Positions 7,398 to 15,499 of a stretch of 64,000 bases of DNA are shown piece by piece. Both the position numbers and the translations under genes were made by a program. Source of the stretch: Deltaproteobacteria bacterium (lineage in GTDB: Bacteria; Desulfobacterota; GWC2-55-46); assembly GCA_016219015.1 (NCBI GenBank), contig JACRCL010000026.1, positions 1-64,000 of the forward strand, given 5' to 3'. Position 1 is the stretch's first letter. Each line of letters opens with the position of its first letter. The notes beneath the pieces are model-generated. The model had not been told where the DNA came from, made no database searches, and saw nothing but the letters and a program-made list of their open reading frames with translations.

Positions 7398-9956
7398 ATG
7401 ATGTTAAGAACAGCCATTTTCGCGCTTTTTTTCCTATCCGGCATGGCCGGGCTCATCTATCAGGTAGTCTGGACAAAGCTCCTAACGCTCACCTTCGGGG
7501 TGACCGTGCTCGCGGTCAGCACCGTGCTTACCTGCTTTTTCGGCGGGCTCGCCCTCGGGAGCTTCCTCGGCGGGAGGTGGGTCGATAAGCACCCGGACGG
7601 GTTCAAATGGTACGGGGCCGCGGAGGCGCTCATAGGCCTGTACGCCCTGGCCTTCATGCCGCTCCTCGGGGTAAATAACTCGGTCTACGTCCATATCGCG
7701 CGGGCGTCGGGCCTCGGGCTCTTCGGCCTGACGCTCCTTAAGTTCGCCCTCTCCGCCATACTCCTTTTCATACCGACCCTCCTTATGGGGGCTACGCTCC
7801 CGATCCTGAGCAAGTCCATCGCCCGCTCCAGCTCGACCATCGCCAGGGACATAGGCGGGCTTTACGGGATCAATACGGTCGGGGCCGTGGCCGGAGCCGT
7901 GCTTACGGCCTTTTTCCTGATACCCAACTTCGGCATAAAGGCGATAATCTACTCCGCGGGCGCGCTCAACATCTTCATAGGGGCCTCGGCTATCCTGCTC
8001 GGCAGGTCGAACCTCAAGGCCGGCCCGGAAAAAGAGGCGGCGATTGCTCCCTCTATTGCCGAAGACGCCCTGCCGCGCCGCTTCACCGGGCTTCTCCTCC
8101 TGTCATTCTGGGTCCTCGGGTTCACGGGGCTCGCATACGAGATAATGTGGACAAGGGTGTTGGGGTTCATCCTTACCGGCACCATATACGCCTTCGCCAC
8201 CGTCCTTGCGGTCTTCCTTACGGGCATTGCCGCCGGGAGCTTCCTTTTCTCCCGCCTGCCCGACCGGATGCGCTCCGGGAGGCTCGTCAATACGTTTGCC
8301 GCTATCATGGCCCTCATCGGGTTGAGCTCGATAGGGCTTATAATCCTGTATGACAGGATACCCTCCTTCGGGTTCTACCATACCCTCGGCGTGACCAGGA
8401 GCTGGGGCGAGTTCATATACTTGAACTTCTTCATACCCTTCCTTACGCTCATCGTCCCGACCTTCCTTTTCGGCGGCTCGTTCCCGTTCGCGTGCAGGCT
8501 CTACGCGAGGAGGAAGGACGACGCCGGCAGGAGGATCGGGAACATCTATTCGATAAATACCGTCGGCGGCATCCTCGGCTCTTTCGCCGGGGGGTTTATC
8601 CTCATACCCCTTTTCGGGGTGCAGAAGGCGATTGTGCTGCTCGGGTTCTCTAACATCGTCACCGGGGCGGCGCTACTGGCCTTCAACCCGTTCGGCGGCA
8701 GGCTCAGGTACGCCTTCACCGCGGCCCCGGTGGCCTTCGGGCTGGCGCTTTTGTTCTTCCTCCCCGCGGACATGAGCCTTACGCTCCATAAGAGCCTCCT
8801 TTCCTTCGGCGAGGAGATAGTCTTCTACAGGGAAGGGGCCGCGGCCACTGTGATGATAGCCGAGAAGCCGGGCAGCAACCTGAATACCTCCAATAAAAGG
8901 ATATGGATCAACGGCAACAGGGCCACGGCCGCGTTCTACGAGGGGCTGCAGATAAACAGGTTCCAGGGCGTGCTGCCTATGGTCCTCCACCCCGACCCGA
9001 AGGACGTGCTGGTGATATGCTTCGGCTCCGGCACCACGTTCGGCACCCTGAGCCAGTTCACGGTGAACAGGGTCGATAACGTCGAGATAGCCAGGACCGT
9101 CATAGAGGGCGCCCCGCAGTTCACAAAAGAGAACATGGACGTGCTCCACAACCCGAGGTCGCGCGTGAACATAGACGACGGCAGGAGCTTTTTGGAGACC
9201 ACGCCGAGGAAGTTCGACGTCATAACCGAAGAGCCGATGCACCCGGCCCTTGCCGGGGTCGTGAACCTCTACACGAAGGAGTACTACGAGCTGGCGAAGG
9301 CGCACCTGAAGGAAGGCGGCATAATATCGCAGTGGATACCGCTGTATAACCTTTCGATCTCGGACGTCAAGACCATGGTCAGGACCTTCCAGTCGGTATT
9401 CCCGCATACGACCGTCTGGATAGCCAATACCGATATCTTCATGATAGGCTCGCCTGATGCGGCCCGCATAGACTTCGCGAGGCTCAGGCAGAGGATCGGG
9501 CTGGAGAACATAAGGGCGCTCCTTACGCCCATCGACCTCGAGGCCCCCTACGAGTTCCTGAACACGTTCCTCATGAACGAGGATATGGTCAGGGAGTACG
9601 CGGGGGACGCGCCGGTGATGTCGGACGATATGCCCATAGTGGAGTTCACGGGCCCCCGGAGCCTCAACGTGAACACCGTCTCGCCGAACATCGCCGAGCT
9701 CCTTAAATACAGGGAGCCGGTAGCGCCGTACCTCGACCTGGACCCTGCCCTTGACGCGGAAGAGGTGAAAAGGATAATGGATGTAAAGTTCGCTGGCGGC
9801 AAGTGGAACCTCATAGGCAGGGCCTACTTCGCCGACAGCAACTACCCCATGGCCTCCCAATATTTCAAGAGCGCCCTGGTCGTCGACCCGACGGACAGGA
9901 CGAGCCTCCACTACAAACAGAAGCTGAAGATATTCTGGGGCCAGCCCCTCCAGTAA
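7398..9956 (+). CDS. polytopic membrane protein fused to spermidine-synthase-like domain
   Basis: An 852-residue fusion. The membrane part (about 1-470) is internally duplicated: GLIYQVVWTKLLTLTFG (about 18-34) and GLAYEIMWTRVLGFILTG (about 245-262) start two similar halves of about six helices each. Residues about 490-760 form a soluble Rossmann-type domain like spermidine synthase, with a glycine-rich loop CFGSGTTFGTL (near 541) and IDDGRSFLETTPRKFDVIT (near 592). The last 50 residues resemble one TPR-like helical pair (MASQYFKSALVVDPTDRTS). Proteins of this fusion type are common in Deltaproteobacteria and their reaction is not established; polyamine or other aminopropyl transfer at the membrane is only a guess. 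Ribosome-site evidence is weak: AAGGAGC lies about 20 bases before the ATG, and the next codon is also ATG. Confidence 0.82.
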   Translation: MMLRTAIFALFFLSGMAGLIYQVVWTKLLTLTFGVTVLAVSTVLTCFFGGLALGSFLGGRWVDKHPDGFKWYGAAEALIGLYALAFMPLLGVNNSVYVHIARASGLGLFGLTLLKFALSAILLFIPTLLMGATLPILSKSIARSSSTIARDIGGLYGINTVGAVAGAVLTAFFLIPNFGIKAIIYSAGALNIFIGASAILLGRSNLKAGPEKEAAIAPSIAEDALPRRFTGLLLLSFWVLGFTGLAYEIMWTRVLGFILTGTIYAFATVLAVFLTGIAAGSFLFSRLPDRMRSGRLVNTFAAIMALIGLSSIGLIILYDRIPSFGFYHTLGVTRSWGEFIYLNFFIPFLTLIVPTFLFGGSFPFACRLYARRKDDAGRRIGNIYSINTVGGILGSFAGGFILIPLFGVQKAIVLLGFSNIVTGAALLAFNPFGGRLRYAFTAAPVAFGLALLFFLPADMSLTLHKSLLSFGEEIVFYREGAAATVMIAEKPGSNLNTSNKRIWINGNRATAAFYEGLQINRFQGVLPMVLHPDPKDVLVICFGSGTTFGTLSQFTVNRVDNVEIARTVIEGAPQFTKENMDVLHNPRSRVNIDDGRSFLETTPRKFDVITEEPMHPALAGVVNLYTKEYYELAKAHLKEGGIISQWIPLYNLSISDVKTMVRTFQSVFPHTTVWIANTDIFMIGSPDAARIDFARLRQRIGLENIRALLTPIDLEAPYEFLNTFLMNEDMVREYAGDAPVMSDDMPIVEFTGPRSLNVNTVSPNIAELLKYREPVAPYLDLDPALDAEEVKRIMDVKFAGGKWNLIGRAYFADSNYPMASQYFKSALVVDPTDRTSLHYKQKLKIFWGQPLQ

Positions 9957-9987
9957 ATCATCCTCCTCCGCCTCCGTCCCGCTTCCC

Positions 9988-10015
9988 TTGACAACAGGTC
10001 TTTTTGGGCTACAGT
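9988..10015 (+). promoter_or_regulatory. putative promoter of the CBS protein gene
   Basis: TTGACA at 9988-9993 and TACAGT at 10010-10015 are separated by 16 bases, about 57 bases before the start codon. The -35 is perfect; the -10 matches four of six consensus bases. Confidence 0.5.
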
Positions 10016-10071
10016 TAAATCATAGGCATTGAAAAAAGATCTCCCCGTACCAAGTACAGAAAAGGGGGTGA

Positions 10072-10491
10072 ATGGAAATGTTCCTGAAAGACATAATGCA
10101 AAAGAAGGTAGTAACGATTTCTCCTGACGCGACTATCAGGGAGGCCGCCAAGAAGATGAAGGACTACAGGATAGGTTACCTGGTGATAACCGGCAGCGAC
10201 GCCATCAAGGGGTGCATCACGGACAGGGACCTCGTGATCTGGCTCGCCAACGGCAAGAGCCCGGACGATACGAGGGTAGACCAGATAATGCAGTCGAACA
10301 TCGTGACAGCCACCCCGGAGACCGACGTATTCGACGCTTCAAAGCTGATGGCGAGAAAAAAGATAAGAAGGCTCCCGATTACCGGGGAGAACGGAAGGCT
10401 GCTCGGACTGGTCTCGGTCTCGGACATCGCCTCGGTCCTCGAGGAAGAGGTCGATAACTTCTTCCACGTCGAAGAGGCGTATCAGCTCTAA
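10072..10491 (+). CDS. two-CBS-domain protein
   Basis: A 139-residue soluble protein made of two tandem CBS domains. The first begins DIMQKKVVTISPDATIREAA (about 6-25) and ends near ITDRDLVIWLA. The second begins IMQSNIVTATPETDVFDAS and ends GLVSVSDIASVLEE. Paired CBS domains form a Bateman module that binds adenosyl ligands such as AMP, ATP or SAM and signals energy state. Without an attached enzyme, its partner is unknown. The GGGGGTGA ribosome site precedes the ATG at 10072. It is a single gene with its own promoter. The acidic C-terminal tail (LEEEVDNFFHVEEAYQL) may mediate contact. Confidence 0.88.
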   Translation: MEMFLKDIMQKKVVTISPDATIREAAKKMKDYRIGYLVITGSDAIKGCITDRDLVIWLANGKSPDDTRVDQIMQSNIVTATPETDVFDASKLMARKKIRRLPITGENGRLLGLVSVSDIASVLEEEVDNFFHVEEAYQL

Positions 10492-10499
10492 CCTAAAAA

Positions 10500-10527
10500 G
10501 CAGATGGACTTTTTCAGCAGACTGCTT
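10500..10527. repeat. fragment of the GCAGATGGACTTTTT repeat family
   Basis: GCAGATGGACTTTTTCAGC followed by AGACTGCTT. This is the same family as 13407-13567, 16684-16710, 22589-22716, 24068-24093 and 60691-60752. A degenerate companion (TTAGCAGCCTGAAAAAATTT) lies at about 10689-10710, after the terminator. Confidence 0.6.
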
Positions 10528-10650
10528 TGAAGACTGCCTCTGCGGGCCTTGGTAACCGGTTTTATAAAAGGGGATGCAAAGGGGAGCCGAAAGGTTTCCT
10601 CTGAATGCTCTTCTCTTATAGGACCGGCTGAAAATGGCCCGCAGGGCAAA

Positions 10651-10690
10651 AGTAAAGGCGGCGGATAACTTCCGCCGCCTTTACTTTTTT
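10651..10690 (+). terminator. strong intrinsic terminator hairpin
   Basis: A perfect 15-bp stem: AGTAAAGGCGGCGGA (10651-10665) and TCCGCCGCCTTTACT (10671-10685), with a TAACT loop, ending in TTTTTT. It can end plus-strand transcripts from the CBS gene. On the minus strand it lies beyond the arsS-like gene and could serve both directions. Confidence 0.85.
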
Positions 10691-10766
10691 AGCAGCCTGA
10701 AAAAATTTCAATAAATTCCGGGTTTTTTCAGCAAACTTTTAGGCTCAAATGGAGATATGAAGGCCC

Positions 10767-11762
10767 TCAGTCCGCGACAGCCCCTGTACAGCTCGACCCT
10801 GCCCCGGCCGTGCACCCGTAGCAGTGGACGCCCGTTACTATCCTCCTCGATTCGAGCTCCGGGCCTTTGAAACCGCTTATATGGTCGGGCGCCCCGTGGT
10901 CGCATTTAAGCCCGAGCATCTGGTTGAAGTCGCAGTCAAAGAGCGAGCCGTCCCAGCCCACCGAAAGCGTCTGCCTGCACATGACGTTCGCCGCCGCCGC
11001 CGGGTTATACGAGGTCTTGAGCCTGTCCATGTAGCGGTTGAGGTTCCCGGAGTCTTTCAGGAACTTCAAAAACCTCCCTATGGGCATGTTCGTGATGGTG
11101 AAAAGATTCGTAAACCTTATCCCGTGCCTCTTCATAAGCTCCCTTCTGAAGTCCTCCGTAATAGACCTCTGGGATGGCGGCAGGAACGCGCCGCAGGGGT
11201 TATAGACGAGGTTCAAGGCAAGGCCGTCTTCCATGCCGTAGCCGCGGGCGTTCAGGGCCTTCAGGGCCTCGATCGACGCCTCGAACACCCCTTGCCCCCT
11301 TTGCCTGTCCGTCTCGTTCTCAAGATAATACGGCAGCGACGCTATCACCTCGACCCGGTTCGCGGCGAAAAAGCCGGGCAGGTCTTTGTAGCCCTCTTCA
11401 AGGAGTATGGTCAGGTTCGTCCGGGTCTTTACATGGCATTTAACTCTCCTGCATTCCTGGACGAACCAGCGGTAATGCGGGCTCATCTCCGGCGCCCCGC
11501 CCGTGATGTCCACGATAGGATAGCGCCTGTCCTTCAATATGCGGAGGCAGGCGTCAAGCGTGAGGCGCGAGATCACCTCTGTCCTGCCCGGCCCTGCCTC
11601 AACATGGCAGTGGCGGCAGGACTGGTTGCAGACCCTGCCCATGTTCACCTGGAGCGTCGAGATGCATGAGGACATGAGCGGGAAGAGCCTTGACCCTGCA
11701 AGAGAGGCTTCAAAGGGGTTGGCCGCTTCGGCGGCCGCGGCGTTGTCCTTATGAACGTCCAT
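10767..11762 (-). CDS. arsS: ArsS-like radical SAM protein
   Basis: A 331-residue radical SAM enzyme. The cluster motif CxxxCxxC is Cys45, Cys49, Cys52 (VCNQSCRHCHV). The hallmark C-terminus HCYGCTAGAGSSC (Cys314, Cys317, Cys325) identifies the radical SAM/Cys-rich family assigned to arsenosugar biosynthesis; in some relatives one of these cysteines is selenocysteine, here all are Cys. The family is proposed to transfer the adenosyl group of SAM to dimethylarsinous acid. The gene starts 2 bases after the stop of the AhpD-like gene, with GGATG overlap-type spacing, so the two are translationally coupled. No ArsM methyltransferase is nearby, so the substrate would have to be made elsewhere in the genome. 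Confidence 0.85.
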   Translation of the reverse strand: MDVHKDNAAAAEAANPFEASLAGSRLFPLMSSCISTLQVNMGRVCNQSCRHCHVEAGPGRTEVISRLTLDACLRILKDRRYPIVDITGGAPEMSPHYRWFVQECRRVKCHVKTRTNLTILLEEGYKDLPGFFAANRVEVIASLPYYLENETDRQRGQGVFEASIEALKALNARGYGMEDGLALNLVYNPCGAFLPPSQRSITEDFRRELMKRHGIRFTNLFTITNMPIGRFLKFLKDSGNLNRYMDRLKTSYNPAAAANVMCRQTLSVGWDGSLFDCDFNQMLGLKCDHGAPDHISGFKGPELESRRIVTGVHCYGCTAGAGSSCTGAVAD

Positions 11763-11764
11763 CC

Positions 11765-12097
11765 TTACATCCCTATCTTTTCAGCCGCGTTCCTCATCTG
11801 GACCCCGTGTATAAGCGCGGCGCCGCCCTTTATAGCCGAAGCCACGTGGACCGCCTCGGTCATCTGCTCCCTGTTCGAGCCCTTCTCAAAGCACGCCTGG
11901 GTATAGGCGTCTATGCAGTAGGGGCACTGCACGGCGTGGGCGACGGCCAGGGCGATGAGGGATTTTTCCCTCTCCGTAAGCGCGCCCTCGGCGAATACCG
12001 CGCCGTACCATTCGCTGAACTTCTTCCACAGGTCCGGCGCCCCTTCGCTGATGGAAGAGAACTTGGAAAGGTCTTCCGGGTTGTAATATGTATCCAT
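11765..12097 (-). CDS. AhpD-like carboxymuconolactone decarboxylase family protein, ArsS partner
   Basis: A 110-residue protein of the AhpD/CMD fold. The CxxC redox motif is in HAVQCPYCIDAY, followed by ACFEKGSNREQMTEAV and HVASAIKGGAALIHG, the typical helix set of the family. It matches the arsenosugar-biosynthesis-associated peroxidase-like group that is usually encoded next to ArsS. It probably provides thiol redox or peroxidase activity for the radical enzyme; the exact role is unknown. The ATG at 12097 is chosen because GGAGG lies just upstream; the frame extends to 12145 without a ribosome site. First gene of a two-gene minus-strand operon. Confidence 0.85.
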   Translation of the reverse strand: MDTYYNPEDLSKFSSISEGAPDLWKKFSEWYGAVFAEGALTEREKSLIALAVAHAVQCPYCIDAYTQACFEKGSNREQMTEAVHVASAIKGGAALIHGVQMRNAAEKIGM

Positions 12098-12246
12098 ACT
12101 GCCTCCATGCGATCGTTTTTTTAAGCCTGTTCGACTTGAACTCAAGCTTAGTATAGGCTTACTCCGGTGTCAAGAGGCGCGGGATTTATCGATAGAGGCG
12201 AGTGTTTTAAAAAGAGAAAAAGCTCAAAAAAATAATTTACTACCGC

Positions 12247-12271
12247 GGGTTCAGGTTTGCAACCTGAACCC
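12247..12271. repeat. 25-bp palindrome GGGTTCAGG...
   Basis: GGGTTCAGGTT and AACCTGAACCC around TGC. Copies of the same palindrome lie at 20895-20919 and 35373-35397. No T-tract follows, and the function is unknown. Confidence 0.8.
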
Positions 12272-12306
12272 TGAAATTAATAATCCCAAGTGGAAGCAAC
12301 AGTTGC

Positions 12307-12342
12307 GGGATTCTTCGCCGCCTTCGGCTCCTCAGAATGACA
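12307..12342. repeat. single arm of the CTCAGAATGACA repeat
   Basis: GGGATTCTTCGCCGCCTTC followed by GGCTCCTCAGAATGACAG. Same family as the inverted pairs at 5-133 and 27935-28049, but here one arm only. Confidence 0.75.
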
Positions 12343-12395
12343 GCTTCGGTTTTTTTCCGCGCCTGTCGGCTGTCCCCGCCTTGCCGCGCGGCAGC

Positions 12396-13127
12396 TCATT
12401 GCGATTTATCCCCCTGCTCTCCCCTTCCCCTGTTCTTCCTGCGCCTCTTCAGGCGCTTCTTTATCCGGTCTATGCGCTTGCCGATGCCGAAGACCTCCCC
12501 CAGGGGCTTCGTGAGGCGCTTCCTCGTCTCGGGCCTCGTAGCCTTCACATAGACCATGCCCAGTATAGCCACTATCACGCCTCCAGCGAGGTCGTCTATC
12601 ATGTCCCACATGGTGTCGTTGAGGCCGTCCTGCGTGTGCTTATTGAAGAGCGTATCGACCGTGAACTCGCCTATCTCCCACAGCCCGCCCACGGCAAGGG
12701 CGAATATGACCGTAAAAAGGCCTATCAGCGGTATCGAGAGCCTGAGCTTCCTTGTGTAATGGAGCGTATATACGGTTATGAAGGCAAGGAGCGCCACGAC
12801 AGAGCCGCCGTATACATGGAGTATCTTGTCCCAGATAACTATTTTCTGGTAGAAGTCGAGTCCCTCTCCCATGAATATATGGAGGAACAGGGATAGCGTT
12901 ATAAGGAGGTCGAGCTCGAAGGGGAGAGTAATGCTGTAGTTCCTCTGGACTATGCTCGGCACGAGAGAGAGGCCGACCGCGGTGACGGTGGCGACCGTAA
13001 AAAGGTACTGTCCCGTATAGAGGTCATACGGTATGAGCCCTATCATAAGGAGCTTCATAAGCCAGGAAAGGCCCGTTGATATCGATACGGTGCGCCAGTT
13101 CTTGAGCATATTATTAAGCTGCAGCAT
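12396..13127 (-). CDS. DUF2238 (YjdF-like) inner membrane protein
   Basis: A 243-residue polytopic protein with about six hydrophobic segments (for example WLMKLLMIGLIPYDLY, LFTVATVTAVGLSLVPSI, LIGLFTVIFALAVGGLWEIG). The conserved family features DKILHVYGG, ALAVGGLWEIGEF and DTMWDMIDDLAGG are present. The cytoplasmic tail is strongly basic (DRIKKRLKRRRKNRGRGEQ), which helps set topology. The family has no established function. A second ATG at codon 7 is possible. A MITE-like element ends only 13 bases upstream of the start codon, leaving just the AAGGGG ribosome site between them, so transcription must come from or through the element. Confidence 0.78.
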   Translation of the reverse strand: MLQLNNMLKNWRTVSISTGLSWLMKLLMIGLIPYDLYTGQYLFTVATVTAVGLSLVPSIVQRNYSITLPFELDLLITLSLFLHIFMGEGLDFYQKIVIWDKILHVYGGSVVALLAFITVYTLHYTRKLRLSIPLIGLFTVIFALAVGGLWEIGEFTVDTLFNKHTQDGLNDTMWDMIDDLAGGVIVAILGMVYVKATRPETRKRLTKPLGEVFGIGKRIDRIKKRLKRRRKNRGRGEQGDKSQ

Positions 13128-13140
13128 GCCCGGCCCCTTA

Positions 13141-13283
13141 GTCTACCTCTAAAAATTGTTCTTTTTCCTGACCTCTTGCGTAGGCGCGAAAATAAAAATG
13201 CTCACATATTACCATATATGCTCCGCTTTTTATTCCCGCCCTTCCTTGACTTCAGAAAAAATTCCTAATTTTTAGAGGCAGCC
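13141..13283. mobile_element. MITE-like element, copy B
   Basis: A 143-base copy in the opposite orientation to copy A, with ends TCTACCTCTAAAAATT and AATTTTTAGAGGCAGCC. The centre contains ATATTACCATATATG. The flanks (CTTA and TACA) do not form a clear duplication. Bases 13284-13406 after it are A/T-rich and hold nothing I recognise. Confidence 0.85.
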
Positions 13284-13406
13284 TACAATTATTATATTCA
13301 ATATATATAATGCATATTTTTTAACAAAACCCTTATGATTATACCATGTTATTCTTTCGGGCCGGGCCGGGTTTACAAATACCGTCCCGGGGGATATACT
13401 TAAATC

Positions 13407-13567
13407 TTAGCAGGCTGTTAAAAAACAGCCTGCTAAGGCAATCCATGGACGGATTGCCAAATTATGAGACTTGAAAAGTCGAGTAATTTGTGAGATTTGG
13501 ACTAATTCACTTAGGCCAAATCGTTGTTGAAAATGCCATGGATGGACTTTTTCAACATCCTGCTGAC
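13407..13567. repeat. composite TTAGCAGG / GGACTTTTTCAAC repeat
   Basis: Starts with a perfect hairpin TTAGCAGGCTGTT AAAA AACAGCCTGCTAA (13407-13436), continues through small palindromes (CAATCC ATGGAC GGATTG) and ends GATGGACTTTTTCAACATCC near 13562. A related composite is at 27235-27360. Confidence 0.7.
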
Positions 13568-13584
13568 GAAAGGAGGCGCCGGAG

Positions 13585-13785
13585 ATGGCAAAGAAAGCGG
13601 CCGACCCTAAAGCAACGACCCCTCCCCCTCACGAGGAGACCTGCCAGGTATGCGGGAACCGTATTGAGGACTGCGTTTGCTGCCCGGAGTGCGGGCACAC
13701 GTGCGTGCTCGAATCAGGCGGGCTCTACTGCCCGGTCTGCGGCCCCGTGGAGCCGAAGACGGAGCCGGAAAAGGCCGTAAAGTAA
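13585..13785 (+). CDS. small cysteine-rich zinc-ribbon protein
   Basis: A 66-residue cytoplasmic protein. Nine cysteines lie at 20, 23, 30, 32, 33, 36, 40, 49 and 52 in CQVCGNR, CVCCPECGHTC and LYCPVCGPVE, enough for one or two structural zinc sites. Both ends are Lys, Pro and Glu-rich and probably disordered. A clear AAAGGAGG ribosome site precedes the ATG. The function is unknown. It converges with the uracil-DNA-glycosylase-like gene, whose stop codon lies 13 bases away. Confidence 0.7.
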   Translation: MAKKAADPKATTPPPHEETCQVCGNRIEDCVCCPECGHTCVLESGGLYCPVCGPVEPKTEPEKAVK

Positions 13786-13797
13786 GGTTACCCTTAC

Positions 13798-14382
13798 TTA
13801 TTCCTCCAGCTTCCTTCTAACCTTGCCCAAAGACTTTTTAAGGGCCTTAAGGCTCTCCTGAAGGCTCTTCTGTTTTCTCAGGATGTAAGACGGATGGTAT
13901 ACCGGCATGACCGGGACCCCGTCCCGCTCCGCCCATTCGCCGGGGATGAAATCCTTATCCGGGGCCAGCGCTGAAAAGGCCGTCCTGCCAACGGCGAGGA
14001 TGACCCGTGGAGCGACCATCTTTATCTCCTCTTCAAGAAAGGGGATAAAGAACTCCTCTTCCTCCTTCAGGGGTTTCCGGGTCTTCTTCCTTTTGGTCGG
14101 CAGGTTGGGCCAGACCTTGACCACGTTGGTGATGTAGAACCCTTCCCTTTTCATTCCGAAGGACTCTTCGAGGATGGCCACGAAGAAGCCCCCTGCCCTG
14201 CCGACAAAGGGCCTTCCGAACCGGGTCTCGTCCCTGCCGGGCGCCTCGCCTATTACCATGAGGCCGCAAGGCACGGGCCCGTCACCGAATACGGGGCTGG
14301 AGTCCCTGAACTCCGCCCTCTGGGCGCAGGCCCTCGTTATCTTCGAGCGCAGGCGTTCCATATCTTTTTTCCGGGATAGCAT
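13798..14382 (-). CDS. uracil-DNA glycosylase superfamily protein lacking the Fe-S cysteines
   Basis: A 194-residue protein. It has the family 4/5 active-site signatures: GEAPGRDETRFGRPFVGRA (about 46-64), the NVVKVWP strand, VILAVGRTAF and YHPSYILR near the C-terminus. It should excise uracil from DNA. Family 4 enzymes hold a [4Fe-4S] cluster through four cysteines, but this protein has only Cys19 and Cys39. An extra basic stretch TKRKKTRKPLKEEEE (near 105-119) sits where family 4 enzymes have PPxNR. It may be a cluster-free variant or have a changed substrate. The start is the ATG at 14382; codon 8 is an alternative. Confidence 0.75.
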   Translation of the reverse strand: MLSRKKDMERLRSKITRACAQRAEFRDSSPVFGDGPVPCGLMVIGEAPGRDETRFGRPFVGRAGGFFVAILEESFGMKREGFYITNVVKVWPNLPTKRKKTRKPLKEEEEFFIPFLEEEIKMVAPRVILAVGRTAFSALAPDKDFIPGEWAERDGVPVMPVYHPSYILRKQKSLQESLKALKKSLGKVRRKLEE

Positions 14383-14417
14383 TATGGATATATTGGCGGG
14401 TCAGTTACCTGAAAAGA

Positions 14418-15461
14418 TTATCTAAAAAGACTCAGTGTCTTGTCGGCCTTGTCGTCTTTGGTTCCGTCGGCGGCCTTGTCAGCGGCGTCTTTCTCCCCGC
14501 TCTGCTGAGCGGGCCTGCCCCTGTAGATATACCTCTCGAAGAGCCTCTGGTACGGGGTCCAGGCCGAATCACCCTCGCCCTCTTCGGAAATAAGAGACTG
14601 AAGGGTATTGACCTTCGCGTCGAGGTCGTCGAGGTAGTAGAGTATTACCGCCTCTATGGTCTTTGGCCTCTTGGGCGAGCCGAACTCGAGCTGGCCGTGG
14701 TGGCTCAAGAGCATGTGCTTAAGGAGCACCGCGAGGTCGCGGGGGAAGTCTTTCTGTTCGAGCAATTTCCTGTCTATGAGCTCGATGCCTATCGTTATGT
14801 GGCCGAGGAGCCTGCCCTCGTCCGTGTAATCGAAAGACTTCTTATAGGACAGCTCGTATATTTTCCCTATGTCGTGCAGGAGCGCGCCGGCCAAAAGGAG
14901 GTCCCTGTTTATGCCGTACCCGTAATGGCCCGCGACAAGCCCGGCGAGCCCGCAGATGGAGAGGACGTGCTCAAGCAGTCCGCCGAGGAAGGGGTGGTGC
15001 ATGGTCTTTGCCGCGGGCGCGGCCATGAACCTTTCCCTTATCTCGCCGTCGTTGAATATGGACGAAAGGAGCGCCTTCAGGTCCGGGTCCTTGAAGCCGG
15101 ATATTATGCGGTCGACCTCGGCCATCATCGCAGCCGGGTCTTTCTGGGAAGAAGGGAGGAAGTCCCTTATCGAATATCCGCCTTCCTTTACGGCGGATAC
15201 GGCGGTTACGTTTATCTGTATGCCGCCCTGGTACGCCACGGCGAAGCCTTTTACAGACACGACGTCGTTTTTCTGAAAACCCCTCCCGAGCTCCTCCGCG
15301 GACTCCCACACGCGGGCCTCAAGCTCTCCCGTGGAGTCCATGAGCTTAAGGTTCAAGTAGGGCTTGCCGGACTTGCTTATGCCGGCCTCTTTCCGGGTTA
15401 CGAGGAACTCCCCGGCGACGTGGTCTTTTTCTCTTATGTCCTTTATATAGGTCTTTTTCAT
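14418..15461 (-). CDS. OB-fold and HD-domain 3'-5' exonuclease, YhaM type
   Basis: A 347-residue protein. The N-terminal OB fold (about 1-95, KDHVAGEFLVTRKEAGISKS and DVVSVKGFAVAYQGG) binds nucleic acid. The HD domain (about 130-290) shows LLEHVLSICGLAG, GALLHDIGKIYEL and LLSHHGQLEFG. YhaM-type enzymes degrade RNA or single-stranded DNA from the 3' end using metal held by the HD residues. The start is set at the ATG 15461 (MKKTYIKDIREKD). The frame runs on upstream to 15536, but those codons lie mostly in the paired-hairpin repeat and do not match the family. The tail (EKDAADKAADGTKDDKADK) is low-complexity. Confidence 0.82.
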   Translation of the reverse strand: MKKTYIKDIREKDHVAGEFLVTRKEAGISKSGKPYLNLKLMDSTGELEARVWESAEELGRGFQKNDVVSVKGFAVAYQGGIQINVTAVSAVKEGGYSIRDFLPSSQKDPAAMMAEVDRIISGFKDPDLKALLSSIFNDGEIRERFMAAPAAKTMHHPFLGGLLEHVLSICGLAGLVAGHYGYGINRDLLLAGALLHDIGKIYELSYKKSFDYTDEGRLLGHITIGIELIDRKLLEQKDFPRDLAVLLKHMLLSHHGQLEFGSPKRPKTIEAVILYYLDDLDAKVNTLQSLISEEGEGDSAWTPYQRLFERYIYRGRPAQQSGEKDAADKAADGTKDDKADKTLSLFR

Positions 15462-15499
15462 TTTAAGTCGCCGTATGGGCCTTCCGCCCCTCCCTTGGA

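Noticed and set aside
10767..11762. Selenocysteine in the ArsS-like C-terminus
   Set aside because: The diagnostic positions are encoded by Cys codons, and the TGA after the final Asp is followed by no continuing homology.
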